A stretch of 64,000 nt of DNA from Oscillospiraceae bacterium (GCA_015067825.1 SVLQ01000005.1:1-64000); one strand, 5' to 3'. Positions 1 through 10,283 are shown, counted from the stretch's first letter. Notes: generated from the letters alone by a model not told the origin. Translations and numbers: made by a program.

Positions 1-25
1 CGCCAAATATCTTTTGATCTAACAT
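1..25 (-). CDS. 5' end of a minus-strand CDS running off the left edge (MLDQKIFG...)
   Basis: Reverse strand has GGAGG, a short spacer, then ATG TTA GAT CAA AAG ATA TTT GGC; a TATAAT-like box (rev. complement near 69-74) lies upstream. Only 8 codons visible. Confidence 0.35.
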
Positions 26-156
26 GTTCTATCCTCCAAGATTTTTTTGAGATAGCTATCTTGTAAGCATATTATAGCACGAAGCAAATCAACTTGAAAT
101 AGTAAGAATATTGATTTTTGTTCACATAATTCTACTCAAGGTTGAATTTGAACCAA

Positions 157-197
157 AAAAAGGAACCGGCAATGAAAAATTACCGGTTCCTTTTCGC
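157..197. terminator. intrinsic (possibly bidirectional) terminator
   Basis: AAGGAACCGG...CCGGTTCCTTTT inverted repeat with T-run, downstream of the minus-strand ABC transporter gene. Confidence 0.6.
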
Positions 198-281
198 CTT
201 TTAAGTTTATAAGTTTCAACCTGCTTTATCGCAGGTACGCCAAGGCAGTCCTTTTTGCTTTGATGAGAAGGTATCGTTTCG

Positions 282-2279
282 TCAGTTCAACGGTTCTTCC
301 CTGTGTCTGCGCGGGCCGCGGTGCGGGTGGTCGGCGGGGACTGCGTCGGGGAGCGGGGTCTCGGTGATGTAGCGACTCGCCTGAACGGTGAAGAGCTCGC
401 AGTATTCGCCTTTGGCGTGCATCAGCTCGGCGTGGGTACCGCTCTCGACGACTTCGCCGTTTTTTAAGACGATGATCTGCGAGGCGGTGGTGGCGCTGGA
501 GAGGCGGTGCGAGACGAAAATCGCCGTTTTGCCTTCGCGCAGAGCGTCGAACTGGTTGTAGATCTCCTGCTCGGCGATGGCGTCGAGCGAGGCGGTCGGC
601 TCGTCGAGGATCAGGATATCGGACTGGCTGTAAAATGCGCGGGCGATCGCGACCTTCTGCCACTGACCGATCGAAAGCTCGGTGCCGTTGGGCTCGAAAA
701 TGCGCATCAGCGGTGTATCGAAGCCGTCGGGCAGGCGGTCGATGAAGCCGTCGGCGTTGCCGCGCACGGCCGCCTCGCGCACGTCTTCGTCGGTGCCTTC
801 GCGGTGGATCTCGCCGTAGGTGATGTTCTCGCGGACGGTCACGGCGTACTTGCCGAAGTCCTGGAAAACGATGCCGAAGAGGTCGTAGTATTCCTTCAGA
901 TCGTAGGTTTTGATGTCCCGGCCGTCGAGGTAGATCGTGCCGGAGGTCGGATCGTAGAGGCGCATCAGGAGCTTTAGGAGTGTTGTTTTGCCCGCACCGT
1001 TCAAGCCGACGAGAACGGTCGTTTCACCGGCGTTCATCGTGAAGTTGACGTTGTGGAGCACCTCGCGCGAGGCACCCGGATAGGCAAAACAGACGTTTTC
1101 AAAGCGCAGCGAGTGGCCGATGCCGCGCGTGAGCGGGGCGGTCTGGCCGGCGGGGAGCGAGCGGACGGTGATCGGCTCGTCCATGAAGGCGATCATGTTG
1201 TCGATGAAGAGCGTGCCTTCGTAGATGCCGGCGGTGGTGGAGATCAACGAGGTGACGGCCGCGGCGATCGAGTTCAGCGCTCCGGTATAGAGCGTGTAGT
1301 CACCGACGGTCAGCGTGCCGTCGTAGACCTGATAGGCGATCGAGAGAAAGAGCAGGCAGTTGACGGTGACCGAAACGGCGGTGAGGCTGATGTGCCACGC
1401 GCCTTCGCCGAAGATCAGACGGCGCAGACCGGCGAAATAGCGCTGGAAGACGGAACGGAATTTGTCGATCAGCGTGTCGCCCAGATCGAGCATCCGCACT
1501 TCCTTGACCATGTCTTTGTTGACCATCAGGCCGGAGAAGTAGTCCATCTGACGGCGGTCTTTCGAACGGCGGCGCATGTACATGACGTTTTTGCGGCGGT
1601 AGATAAAGTTGACGATCGCGCTCGGCAGCGAGAGGACGATGATGATCACCGACGACCACGGGCTTACGGCGGCGAGGACGACGATGTAGCTGACCATCGA
1701 AATCACGTTGCTGACGAGGTGGAAGGTCGAGCTTAAAATCTGGATCGGACGGCGGCCGGCCTCTTGATTGGCGTTTTCCAGCTTTTCGTAGAATTCGGGG
1801 CGGTCGAAGCTGGCGAGGTCAAGATCTCTGGCTTTGCGCATGATCTTGAGGCGGATGTGGTTGGTGACGAGCTCACCGGCAAGCCGCGTGACAAAACTGT
1901 CGATCGAGGTGATCATGCGCGTAGCGAAGGTGACGCCGAAGGTGAGGATCAGGAGCGTTAAGATCAGTGTAAAGCCCGTCTCCAACGTGCCGGCGGCGGC
2001 GTCGACGAGGGCGTTGATCAGGTGCTTGGAGATCAGCGAGGAGACGATCGGCAAAACACCGGACAGCACCGAGAGGATGCACATGACGAACAAGATCCAC
2101 GGCCGCGTTTCCCACACGAGGCGGAAGATATAGAACAGGCGCTTGAAGAACCCGCCGAGCACTTTTCGCAGGTATCCGGGCACTTCCTTGAGCGATTTCG
2201 GCTTGGGAATGCGCTGGTTTTTGTTGGGGTCTTTCATCGGACCCATCGGGCCCATCGGGCCTCCCATCATCGGTCCCAT
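282..2279 (-). CDS. ABC transporter, fused permease and ATP-binding protein (exporter type)
   Basis: TM N-terminal half; Walker A GLNGAGKTT, signature LSIGQ, Walker B ILILDEPTASLD. Start chosen at MGPMMGGPMGPM, inside the longer ORF. Confidence 0.9.
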   Translation of the reverse strand: MGPMMGGPMGPMGPMKDPNKNQRIPKPKSLKEVPGYLRKVLGGFFKRLFYIFRLVWETRPWILFVMCILSVLSGVLPIVSSLISKHLINALVDAAAGTLETGFTLILTLLILTFGVTFATRMITSIDSFVTRLAGELVTNHIRLKIMRKARDLDLASFDRPEFYEKLENANQEAGRRPIQILSSTFHLVSNVISMVSYIVVLAAVSPWSSVIIIVLSLPSAIVNFIYRRKNVMYMRRRSKDRRQMDYFSGLMVNKDMVKEVRMLDLGDTLIDKFRSVFQRYFAGLRRLIFGEGAWHISLTAVSVTVNCLLFLSIAYQVYDGTLTVGDYTLYTGALNSIAAAVTSLISTTAGIYEGTLFIDNMIAFMDEPITVRSLPAGQTAPLTRGIGHSLRFENVCFAYPGASREVLHNVNFTMNAGETTVLVGLNGAGKTTLLKLLMRLYDPTSGTIYLDGRDIKTYDLKEYYDLFGIVFQDFGKYAVTVRENITYGEIHREGTDEDVREAAVRGNADGFIDRLPDGFDTPLMRIFEPNGTELSIGQWQKVAIARAFYSQSDILILDEPTASLDAIAEQEIYNQFDALREGKTAIFVSHRLSSATTASQIIVLKNGEVVESGTHAELMHAKGEYCELFTVQASRYITETPLPDAVPADHPHRGPRRHREEPLN

Positions 2280-2476
2280 AGGAATCCACTTCCTTTTCGT
2301 TCTTTTGCAATTATTATACGCCTTTATTAGGAAAAACGCAAATCTTTTAGAGCCTAACAAAATAAAAACGGCACAGAAAAATAAAGTTCGCCGAACGCTT
2401 GACAGCGGCGGTCATCTATGGTAGCATTTACACAAGCACGATCCCCTCTGAAAAACTTGGAAACGAGGTTGGAGAC

Positions 2477-4855
2477 ATGAAGCAGACCACGGAACTGAAA
2501 CACTACGCGATCGGTTTTGACCCGGAAAACGAGCACGCGGCCTTTGCGGCGGGCGTTTTGCAGGAAGAACTGGACAAGCGTACCGGACTGAAATTTGCCT
2601 GCGTTCCGGCAGGAGCGGGTGCGATCGAGCTTTCGATCTCGCAGACACTGGCGCCGGCACCGGAAGGGTATTTTTACGAAGCGAAGGACGGCAGCGTGAC
2701 GATCGCCGGCTACGACCGCTTAGGCATCCTCCACGGCATCGGCCACTTGCTGCGTGAGGCGAACTGGTACGACGGCGGTATTGCCGTCGCCGACGAAACG
2801 CTCTGCACGCATCCCAAGCAGAAGCTCCGCGGCAGCCAGCTCGGCTACCGCAACAAAACCAACGCGTATTCCGCGTGGACCAAAGAGATCTACGCTCAGT
2901 ATATCCGCGAACTGGCGCTTTTCGGCGCGAGTGCGGTCGAATTCCTGCCTCCGCGCACCGACGATAACCCGTCGGCGCCGGTCATGAAATACGAAGCGAT
3001 CGATATGCTCGCCTACACGAGCGAGGTCGCGCACAACTACGGCCTGGAGGTCTGGATCTGGTACCCCAACGTCGTCAAGAATACGAGCAGCTACAAGATC
3101 CCGGCGGAGGGCTATCTGCCCGAAACCGACGACGAAGCCAAAGCGGTCAACGCGATGATCCGCGAAGAAGAAGACTTCCGCGACCGCGACTTTGCGGCCG
3201 TCCCGTACGTCGACCACATTCTGATCCCCGGCGGAGATCCCGGTGAATTGGAACCGGGCGATCTGTTCGCGTTTTCGTCGCGTGTGGCGCGCATTCTGCG
3301 CAAGTATCACCCCAATGCCGGTGTCTGGATCTCGGCGCAGGTGATGAAGAACTCCGACGATTTCAAGTTCCGCTTCTATAGAGAAGTGGCCAAGCGCCCG
3401 GCGTGGCTGACGGGTGTCTGCCATGCGCCGTGGGTGAGCCACACGATCATGGAATGCCGCGAGAGAACGCCGTCGGATATCCCCATCCGTTCGTATCCCG
3501 ATATCTGCCACATGCTCTGCTGCCAGTATCCCGTGCACGCGTGGGATCCGGTCTGGGCGATCACGGCGGGGCGCGAATGCTACAATCCGCGTCCGCGCTG
3601 GCACCGTCAGATGCACCACCTGACCAAACCGTACGCCATCGGCAATCTTGCCTATTCCGAAGGTATCGCCGACGACGTTTCCAAGTTTGTGTGGCTGGAT
3701 GCCGACTGGGACGAATCGATCCCCTACATGAAGACCCTGCGCGACTTTGCGAGCATGTTCATCTCGCCGAAATATGCCGACGAGATCGCCGCGACCATCG
3801 CGCTGTTTGAAGATATTTTCGAAGGCCCGGCCACGGCCAACACCGCCGTGCACGAGGTCTACGCGCAGATGCGCGAACTCGAAGCGCTCTTGAAGGCCGA
3901 ACCGACGCAGCCGGGCTTTGGCGCCGACAGCTACCGTTTCGCGATGCCGATGCTGATGAGCGCGTTCTATTACTACGTCCAGCGCCGCGCGATCCGCGAC
4001 AAAGCCGTCTACGAAGGGCTGTGGCACGGTCTCGATACGGCTACGGATGCCGATGCGTTTGCGGCGAAGATGCGCGTGCGTCTGGCCGAGACCGAGACCA
4101 CGCCCGATGCCGATCTGAAGGCCGAGCTTTGGGCGCTGGCGGACGTCTGTTGGGAAAAGATCTGCTGGAAGCTCTCGACGACCAAACACTTCTCGCCCGA
4201 TTATTCCCGCGGCGGCTTCCTGGATACCGCCGATATCCCGCTCTGTAACGCCTGGTGGCTGAAAGCGCGGCTGGAGGATCTCGCCAACTACGAAACGCAG
4301 GAAGAAAAGCTCGCGTATCTGAAACGCCTGCGCGATTACAAAAAAGCAGGCCCGGGCGGCAAGTACATCTCGTTTGGCGAGCCGGAGTCGATGCACTACC
4401 TGCGGATGCCCAAAACGTGGTGGGAAGAACCGGAAGCGATCACGATCCCGCGCATCGAGCACCACGTCGGGCCGTTTGCACCGGAAAAGAATACGCCGGA
4501 CAACCCGAAGCTGAAGATGACGATGCTGGAACGCGTCTCCTCGATCCTCGGCTACTATCATGCACCGGTGACGCTTGCGATCGACGGGCTGGTGCCCGGC
4601 GCGGCGTACGAAGTGCGCATCGTGTTCCCCATGCGCTTTAACTGGGAAGGTCAGGAGAATATCCCGACGTATCTCGTCGTCAACGGCCAGCGTCTGGAAG
4701 CACTCGGCTGCCTGACCGACGATCCGTGGGTCTACCGTTACGCGATGCCGGCCGGCATGGTCAGCGAAGCGGGCACGGTGGAGATCTCGATCGAACGCGA
4801 CGAGGGCCCGCGCGGCTCCGGCGCAAGCGAGATCTGGATGCTCCTGCAGAAATAA
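2477..4855 (+). CDS. GH67/GH20-like glycosyl hydrolase-related protein, no signal peptide
   Basis: N-terminal alpha/beta domain resembling the non-catalytic domain of GH20/GH67 (GYDRLGILHGIGHLLRE), then TIM-barrel-like segment (RGSQLGYRNKTNAYSAW..YIRELALFGASAVEFLPP). Start set at ATG after GGAGAC. Confidence 0.6.
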   Translation: MKQTTELKHYAIGFDPENEHAAFAAGVLQEELDKRTGLKFACVPAGAGAIELSISQTLAPAPEGYFYEAKDGSVTIAGYDRLGILHGIGHLLREANWYDGGIAVADETLCTHPKQKLRGSQLGYRNKTNAYSAWTKEIYAQYIRELALFGASAVEFLPPRTDDNPSAPVMKYEAIDMLAYTSEVAHNYGLEVWIWYPNVVKNTSSYKIPAEGYLPETDDEAKAVNAMIREEEDFRDRDFAAVPYVDHILIPGGDPGELEPGDLFAFSSRVARILRKYHPNAGVWISAQVMKNSDDFKFRFYREVAKRPAWLTGVCHAPWVSHTIMECRERTPSDIPIRSYPDICHMLCCQYPVHAWDPVWAITAGRECYNPRPRWHRQMHHLTKPYAIGNLAYSEGIADDVSKFVWLDADWDESIPYMKTLRDFASMFISPKYADEIAATIALFEDIFEGPATANTAVHEVYAQMRELEALLKAEPTQPGFGADSYRFAMPMLMSAFYYYVQRRAIRDKAVYEGLWHGLDTATDADAFAAKMRVRLAETETTPDADLKAELWALADVCWEKICWKLSTTKHFSPDYSRGGFLDTADIPLCNAWWLKARLEDLANYETQEEKLAYLKRLRDYKKAGPGGKYISFGEPESMHYLRMPKTWWEEPEAITIPRIEHHVGPFAPEKNTPDNPKLKMTMLERVSSILGYYHAPVTLAIDGLVPGAAYEVRIVFPMRFNWEGQENIPTYLVVNGQRLEALGCLTDDPWVYRYAMPAGMVSEAGTVEISIERDEGPRGSGASEIWMLLQK

Positions 4856-4887
4856 CGCGAACATATATAGAGAAAGGTGAGAAAACC

Positions 4888-5751
4888 ATGAGCAAGTTCA
4901 TCATCTCCGGTTTTGCCGACGAAATTGATCCCTATCTGAACAAACAAATGGACGTTCTGGACCCGCTTGGGATCCGCTACATCGAGATCCGCGGTGCCGA
5001 TGCCAAAAATATCTCCACCGTGACCGAGGCCGAAGCGCACGAAATGCACGCGCGTCTCTCTGCCCGCGGCTATAAGATCAGCGCCATCGGCTCGCCGATC
5101 GGCAAAATGAAGCCCGACGGCGATTTCGACGAGCACCTCGCGCTCTTCAAAAACTGCCTGAATCTGGCGAAGATCTTTGAAGCGCCGTATATCCGTATGT
5201 TCAGCTTCTACCCGGCCGCCGGCGAAGATCTGACGAAGTTCCGCGACGTTGTTCTAAAGCGTTGGGAACTCTTCCTCAAACTGGCCGAGGGTACGGGCGT
5301 GACGCTGCTGCACGAAAACGAAAAAGATATCTACGGCGACATGCCCGAACGCTGCCTCGACCTCGCCGAAACGCTCGGCATCGGTCTTATCTTTGACCCC
5401 GCAAACTTCATCCAGTCGGGCGCGACGACCTATCCCGATGCGTTCCATATGCTCAAAAAGCATATCCGCTATATGCACGTCAAAGACGCACTCGCCGAAA
5501 ACGGCAGCGTCCGTCCGGCCGGCTACGGCGATGCGCAGCTCGGCAAGATCCTCTCGGAACTGAACGAAGACGGCTTCGAAGGCTTCCTGTCGCTGGAACC
5601 GCACCTCGGCCATTTCCACGGCTTTGCCGAACTCGAACCGGCGTCGAAGACCAACATGATGGAAGAAGGCGGCCCGAAGTCCTATACGATCGCGGCCGAA
5701 TCGCTCATCAAGCTGATGCGCTCGGTCGGCATCGAACCGAGCTTCTGCTGA
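4888..5751 (+). CDS. sugar phosphate isomerase/epimerase (AP endonuclease 2-like TIM barrel)
   Basis: MSKFIISGFADEIDPYLNKQMDVLDPLGIRYIEIRG; RBS AGAAAGGTGAG. ORF track start at 4726 is too far upstream (overlaps previous gene). Confidence 0.8.
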   Translation: MSKFIISGFADEIDPYLNKQMDVLDPLGIRYIEIRGADAKNISTVTEAEAHEMHARLSARGYKISAIGSPIGKMKPDGDFDEHLALFKNCLNLAKIFEAPYIRMFSFYPAAGEDLTKFRDVVLKRWELFLKLAEGTGVTLLHENEKDIYGDMPERCLDLAETLGIGLIFDPANFIQSGATTYPDAFHMLKKHIRYMHVKDALAENGSVRPAGYGDAQLGKILSELNEDGFEGFLSLEPHLGHFHGFAELEPASKTNMMEEGGPKSYTIAAESLIKLMRSVGIEPSFC

Positions 5752-5802
5752 AGAAAACCCTGAAAAGTAAAAAATAACAGAGAAACACACGGAGGAATTG
5801 AC

Positions 5803-7077
5803 ATGAAAACACCGAAAATCGTCTTTATCGGCGCAGGCAGCATGTCCTTTGGCGTTCCTACGTTCCGCGATATTTTCTGCAACGAAAAGCTGACGGGCGC
5901 GACGCTCTCGCTCGTCGACATCAACCCCGAAAACCTGGATCGGATGTACGCGCTGGCGCTGAAAATGAACGAAGTCAGCGGCAGGGGACTGAAGATCGAA
6001 AAAACGACCGAACGCAGAGACGTTCTGGCCGGTGCCGACTTCGTCATCAACAGCCTTGCGATCGAACGCTGCGAACTCTGGAAGCACGATTTCCGCGTGC
6101 CGCAGAAGTATGGCGTGCGCCATACGCTCGGCGAAAACGGCGGCCCCGGTGCGCTCTTCTTCACGATGCGCACGCTGCCGGTCATTCTGGACATCATGCG
6201 CGATATGGAAGAGCTCTGCCCGAACGCGTGGTTCTTAAACTTCTCCAACCCCGAAACGCGCGTCGTCCTCGGCGTCAATATGTACTCGAAGATCAAGTGC
6301 ATCGGCCTCTGCCACGGCATTTTCATGGCGCGCGAAGATATCGCCCGGATCCTCGGCCGCTCCGATAAAGAAATCGAGGTCTTTGGCGCGGGTATGAACC
6401 ACTTCCAGTGGATCATGTCGATCCGCGACAAAGCCACCGGCGAAGACCTGTACCCCGAATTCCGCGAAAAAGAAGCGGCCTACGATCCGACCTTCCGCCC
6501 GTACAGCCGCCGTATGTTCCACTTCTTCGGCCTCTATCCGTCCTGCTCCGACGACCATATGGCCGAATATCAGTCCTACGGCTACGAAGCCGGCGAAGAA
6601 GGCTACAACTTCGACGGCGACGAACAGGATCGCGTGCGGATGCGCCGTCAGATCGCCGAAGTGCTCGATGGCACGCGTGACGTGCGCGAGTGGCTCCGCC
6701 CCTCCGGCGAACAGGCGATCGAGGTCATCACCGGTATCTTCTTCAACGAACGGAAGTACATTCCCTCGGCGATCGTCTACAACGATGGCGCGATCAGCCA
6801 GCTCCCGGACGACGTCGCGGTCGAATCGCCGATCATGGTCGATGCCGACGGCGTGCACAAGATCAATGTGCGCGGCTTGCCCGACGGCGTGATCGGCCTC
6901 TTGAATATGCAGGTCTCGGCCCAACGCCTTTCGGTGCGTGCGGCCGCGCAGGGCAGCAAAGAAATCGCGCTGCAGGCGCTCCTTTGCGACCCGGTGATCA
7001 CGAGCTCGTTTGCCGCGGAAAAGATCGTCGACGAGCTGTACGAGATCAATAAGCCGTATATCCGCCGCTGCATTTGA
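5803..7077 (+). CDS. glycoside hydrolase family 4 (alpha-glucosidase/alpha-galactosidase type)
   Basis: NAD-binding [13 protein letters not shown]..., [16 protein letters not shown] and GLCHG motifs of GH4. Confidence 0.85.
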   Translation: MKTPKIVFIGAGSMSFGVPTFRDIFCNEKLTGATLSLVDINPENLDRMYALALKMNEVSGRGLKIEKTTERRDVLAGADFVINSLAIERCELWKHDFRVPQKYGVRHTLGENGGPGALFFTMRTLPVILDIMRDMEELCPNAWFLNFSNPETRVVLGVNMYSKIKCIGLCHGIFMAREDIARILGRSDKEIEVFGAGMNHFQWIMSIRDKATGEDLYPEFREKEAAYDPTFRPYSRRMFHFFGLYPSCSDDHMAEYQSYGYEAGEEGYNFDGDEQDRVRMRRQIAEVLDGTRDVREWLRPSGEQAIEVITGIFFNERKYIPSAIVYNDGAISQLPDDVAVESPIMVDADGVHKINVRGLPDGVIGLLNMQVSAQRLSVRAAAQGSKEIALQALLCDPVITSSFAAEKIVDELYEINKPYIRRCI

Positions 7078-7098
7078 GAGGAAAATTGAATTTTCCTC

Positions 7099-7127
7099 TT
7101 GACAAGTGTCGGTAAGGGTGCTATAAT
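7099..7127 (+). promoter_or_regulatory. sigma-A type promoter
   Basis: TTGACA, 17-nt spacer, TATAAT immediately upstream of the T-box leader. Confidence 0.85.
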
Positions 7128-7149
7128 ACAGAAAATATTTTTTGATGCG

Positions 7150-7425
7150 ATGAACAAGAGGAGTAACTGCCGGGAACGGTTCAGAGAGGGTGCGGTCGGC
7201 AAGCCTGCCGGGTGCGAGCCGCCCTATCGGGAAAAGCAGTGAAGGTCGCTTGTGAGCATTCCGGGCTGAAATCTGACGGACGGTAAGCGCGGGACGGGTG
7301 CTCCCGTTACAGGGCAGAGGTTAGATTGACCTTGCAGAGTGTGCGGCATGCCGTAAATTTGGGTGGTACCGCGGGTTTTGTTTTCAAACGCCCGTCCCGA
7401 GTAAAATCGAGGACGGGCGTTATTA
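7150..7425 (+). ncRNA. T-box leader, predicted Val (GUC) specifier, with terminator/antiterminator
   Basis: Stem I ACAAG/CTTGT; specifier loop AGTA opposite GAA-G-GTC-G; T-box GGGTGGTACCGCGG at 7361-7374; terminator CGCCCGTCC...GGACGGGCG followed by T-rich tract. Confidence 0.88.
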
Positions 7426-7477
7426 TTTTTATCCGCCGAAAGATGGATCCGATATATTTTGAAGGAGGCTGGATTTT

Positions 7478-8035
7478 GTGTCTGACCGAGTAAGAGAAAT
7501 TGCCGAACGACTGAAGACGATGCGCGAGATCGCGGGATTATCGGTAGAGGAGCTGGGCGAACGCCTGACGATCACGACCGAAGCATATGCGGAAATGGAA
7601 GCCGGGGAAGTCGATATTCCCATCAGCGTGCTTTGTGAAGCTGCCGATATCTTCGGGATCTCCGTCACCGAGCTGCTGACGGGCGACCGCGCCAAGCTGA
7701 AGATGTACTCTGTTGTCCGCAAGGGCAGGGGAATCGGTGTCGAGCGCACGGCCGGTTACAGCTACTCGGCGCTGGCGCACGGTTTTGCCGACCGCAAGGT
7801 AGAACCGCTGCTGGTAACGATCGAACCCAAATCGGAGACCGCCGAGCTGCATATGAACACGCACAGCGGCCACGAATACCATTACTGCCTGGAAGGCGAG
7901 ATGCGCCTCTACATCGGCGGTCACGAGCTGACGATCCGCGAGGGCGACTCCGTTTATTTTGATTCCAAATATCCGCACGCGATGCGCGCGTTGAGCGATA
8001 AACCGGTCAAGCTGATCGTTATCGTCATCAAGTGA
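7478..8035 (+). CDS. XRE-family HTH plus cupin transcriptional regulator
   Basis: N-terminal HTH (LKTMREIAGLSVEELGERL) and C-terminal cupin (HSGHEYHYCLEGEMRLYIGGHELTIREGDSVYFDSKYPHAMRA). GTG start after GAAGGAGG. Confidence 0.88.
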   Translation: MSDRVREIAERLKTMREIAGLSVEELGERLTITTEAYAEMEAGEVDIPISVLCEAADIFGISVTELLTGDRAKLKMYSVVRKGRGIGVERTAGYSYSALAHGFADRKVEPLLVTIEPKSETAELHMNTHSGHEYHYCLEGEMRLYIGGHELTIREGDSVYFDSKYPHAMRALSDKPVKLIVIVIK

Positions 8036-8069
8036 TCGCCAACGAAACTCTATAATAACGAGGCTTACT

Positions 8070-9728
8070 ATGCTGATTTCTAAATTTTGCGAGACAGATT
8101 TCTCCTCGTACGAGGATTTTAAGGCGCGGTTTGAGATCCGTGTCCCCGAAAATTTCAACTTTGCCTACGACGTGATGGACGAGCTGGCGGCGACCAAGCC
8201 CGATGCACGTGCGCTTGTCTGGTGCGACGACAAGGGCGGGGAAGTGACGCTGACGTTCGGCGACATGAAGCGCCTTTCCGATAAAGCGGCGTCAATGTTC
8301 GCTTCTTACGGGATCGCCAAGGGCGACGTGGTCATGACGCTTCTTCGAAGCAAGTACCAGTACTGGATTTGCGCGCTGGCGCTGCATAAGCTGGGGGCGG
8401 TCTTAGTGCCGGCGACGCATCAGCTCGTAGAGAAGGACCTGAAGTACCGCTTCAACGCCGCGGGTGTCAAGGCGGTCGTGGCGGTCGGCGATGCGCGGCT
8501 TTTGGCGGCGATCGACAATGTGAAGGCCGAAACGCCAACGCTGAAGCACCGCTTTGTGGTCGGTGCGGCGTCGGAAGGCTGGATCGACTTTGACGCGGCG
8601 ATGGAAGCGGCCTCGGCCGAATTCGTGCGCCCGACCGGAGAGATGGCGACGACGAACGACGATCTGATGCTGATGTACTTCACCTCCGGCACGACCGGTA
8701 TGCCCAAAATGGTCGTCCACGACTTCCGTTATCCGCTCGGCCACATCTTAACGGCGAAGTTCTGGCAGAATCTGCAGCCGGGCGACCTGCACTTCACCCA
8801 CGCCGATACCGGCTGGGCGAAGACCTCGTGGGGCAAGATCTACGGCCAGTGGATCAGCGAAGCGGCGATCTTCGTCTACGACTACGAGAATAAGTTTAAG
8901 CCGACCGACCTGCTGCACGTGATCGAAAAGCACAAGGTGACGGTGTTCTGCGCACCTCCGACGGTGTTCCGCTTCCTGATCAAGGCGGATATCGAAAACT
9001 ACGACCTCTCCAGCCTGCGTCACTGCTGTATTGCGGGCGAACCGCTGAACGCGGAAGTTTACAATAAATGGAAGGAAATCACCGGCCTTGAGCTCCGCGA
9101 AGGCTTCGGCCAGACGGAAACGGCCGTTCTGATCGCCAACTTCCCGTGGATCGCCGCCAAACCCGGCTCCACCGGCCGTCCCAGCCCGCACTTCAACGTC
9201 AAGCTGATCGACGAAAACGGCGACGAGGTCGAACCCGGTGACGAAGGCGAGATCTGTATAGACATCTCCAACGGCAGACCGGCGGGTCTTACCTGCGGCT
9301 ACTACAAGAATCCGGAGAAAACGGCGGAGATCATGTACGACGGCTGGTATCACACCGGTGATATGGCGTGGATGGACGAAGACGGTTACCTTTGGTTCGT
9401 CGGCCGCGCCGACGACGTGATCAAGTCGTCGGGCTACCGCATCGGGCCGTTTGAGGTCGAAAGCGCGCTGGTCGAGCACCCCGCCGTTCTGGAAGCGGCG
9501 ATCACGGCTGTGCCGGATCCTGAACGCGGCCAGATCGTCAAAGCGACTGTTGTTCTGGTGAAGGGCTATACGGCGTCCGATGCGCTCAAGAAAGAACTGC
9601 AGGATCACGTCAAGCGCACCACGGCTCCGTACAAATACCCGCGCATCATCGAATTCGTCGACGAAATCCCGAAAACATTCAGTGGAAAGATCAAACGGGC
9701 AGAAATTCGCAAGAACGACGGGAAATAA
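8070..9728 (+). CDS. AMP-forming acyl-CoA synthetase (AMP-binding enzyme)
   Basis: MYFTSGTTGMPKMV, YGQTE-like (GFGQTE), DWYHTGD-like (GWYHTGDMAWMDEDGYLWFVGRADDVIKSSGYRIGPFEVE) and C-terminal KTFSGKIKR motifs. Confidence 0.9.
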   Translation: MLISKFCETDFSSYEDFKARFEIRVPENFNFAYDVMDELAATKPDARALVWCDDKGGEVTLTFGDMKRLSDKAASMFASYGIAKGDVVMTLLRSKYQYWICALALHKLGAVLVPATHQLVEKDLKYRFNAAGVKAVVAVGDARLLAAIDNVKAETPTLKHRFVVGAASEGWIDFDAAMEAASAEFVRPTGEMATTNDDLMLMYFTSGTTGMPKMVVHDFRYPLGHILTAKFWQNLQPGDLHFTHADTGWAKTSWGKIYGQWISEAAIFVYDYENKFKPTDLLHVIEKHKVTVFCAPPTVFRFLIKADIENYDLSSLRHCCIAGEPLNAEVYNKWKEITGLELREGFGQTETAVLIANFPWIAAKPGSTGRPSPHFNVKLIDENGDEVEPGDEGEICIDISNGRPAGLTCGYYKNPEKTAEIMYDGWYHTGDMAWMDEDGYLWFVGRADDVIKSSGYRIGPFEVESALVEHPAVLEAAITAVPDPERGQIVKATVVLVKGYTASDALKKELQDHVKRTTAPYKYPRIIEFVDEIPKTFSGKIKRAEIRKNDGK

Positions 9729-9842
9729 GTCTGAAATAAACGGAAATATACTTTTTGTTGTCATAACGACGTAGAAAAATACAAATAGTTTATTGACGTT
9801 ACAAGTGTTGTTGAACTTGCACAATAAACTTTACTACCTAAC

Positions 9843-9873
9843 GAAAAACGGCGCTTTCGGCGCCGTTTTTCTC
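9843..9873 (+). terminator. intrinsic terminator
   Basis: AAAACGGCGC TTTC GGCGCCGTTTTT hairpin plus T-run. Confidence 0.85.
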
Positions 9874-10026
9874 TTTGGGAGAAGAGAAAAAAACTGCACA
9901 AAGCCCGAAAAAGCATATCTGTCAATTTGACTGAATAGAGTTTTAGAAGATAGGTTTTATTTGTTGCAATTCAACATAGACGGCGAAATTAATAAAAGTT
10001 TAATATCAACAATTTGCTTACAGCTC

Positions 10027-10055
10027 TTGACAAATTGCCACAAATAAAATATCAT
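10027..10055 (+). promoter_or_regulatory. candidate promoter for the solute-binding protein/permease locus
   Basis: TTGACA, 17-nt spacer, TATCAT; ~220-nt 5' UTR to the ATG. Confidence 0.5.
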
Positions 10056-10283
10056 ATTATATGAGCATATTGGACTTTTTTACGGTGAAGCGACGAAAAA
10101 GTGTAAAAAGTGACAGAATAAACAGCTTCTCAAGGGGTTACGGCGTGTTTTCACGGTGTAAATCTTTGATTTATTCTTTTTTTGCGTTAGTGCAAAATAC
10201 ACAAACACTTTTTCGGGCCGGAAACGGCGGGTTTTGCCGTAACAGTCTTATGAAAAGTATCCTGAAGAGGAAAGGGTGGAAGC

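Noticed and set aside
7241-7247. Gly (GGU) as specifier of the first T-box
   Set aside because: Aligning loop-E (AGTA/GAA) with the tyrS T-box puts GUC in the specifier position followed by the expected purine; the bulge UGGU also disagrees with the tRNA-Gly discriminator U seen in this window.
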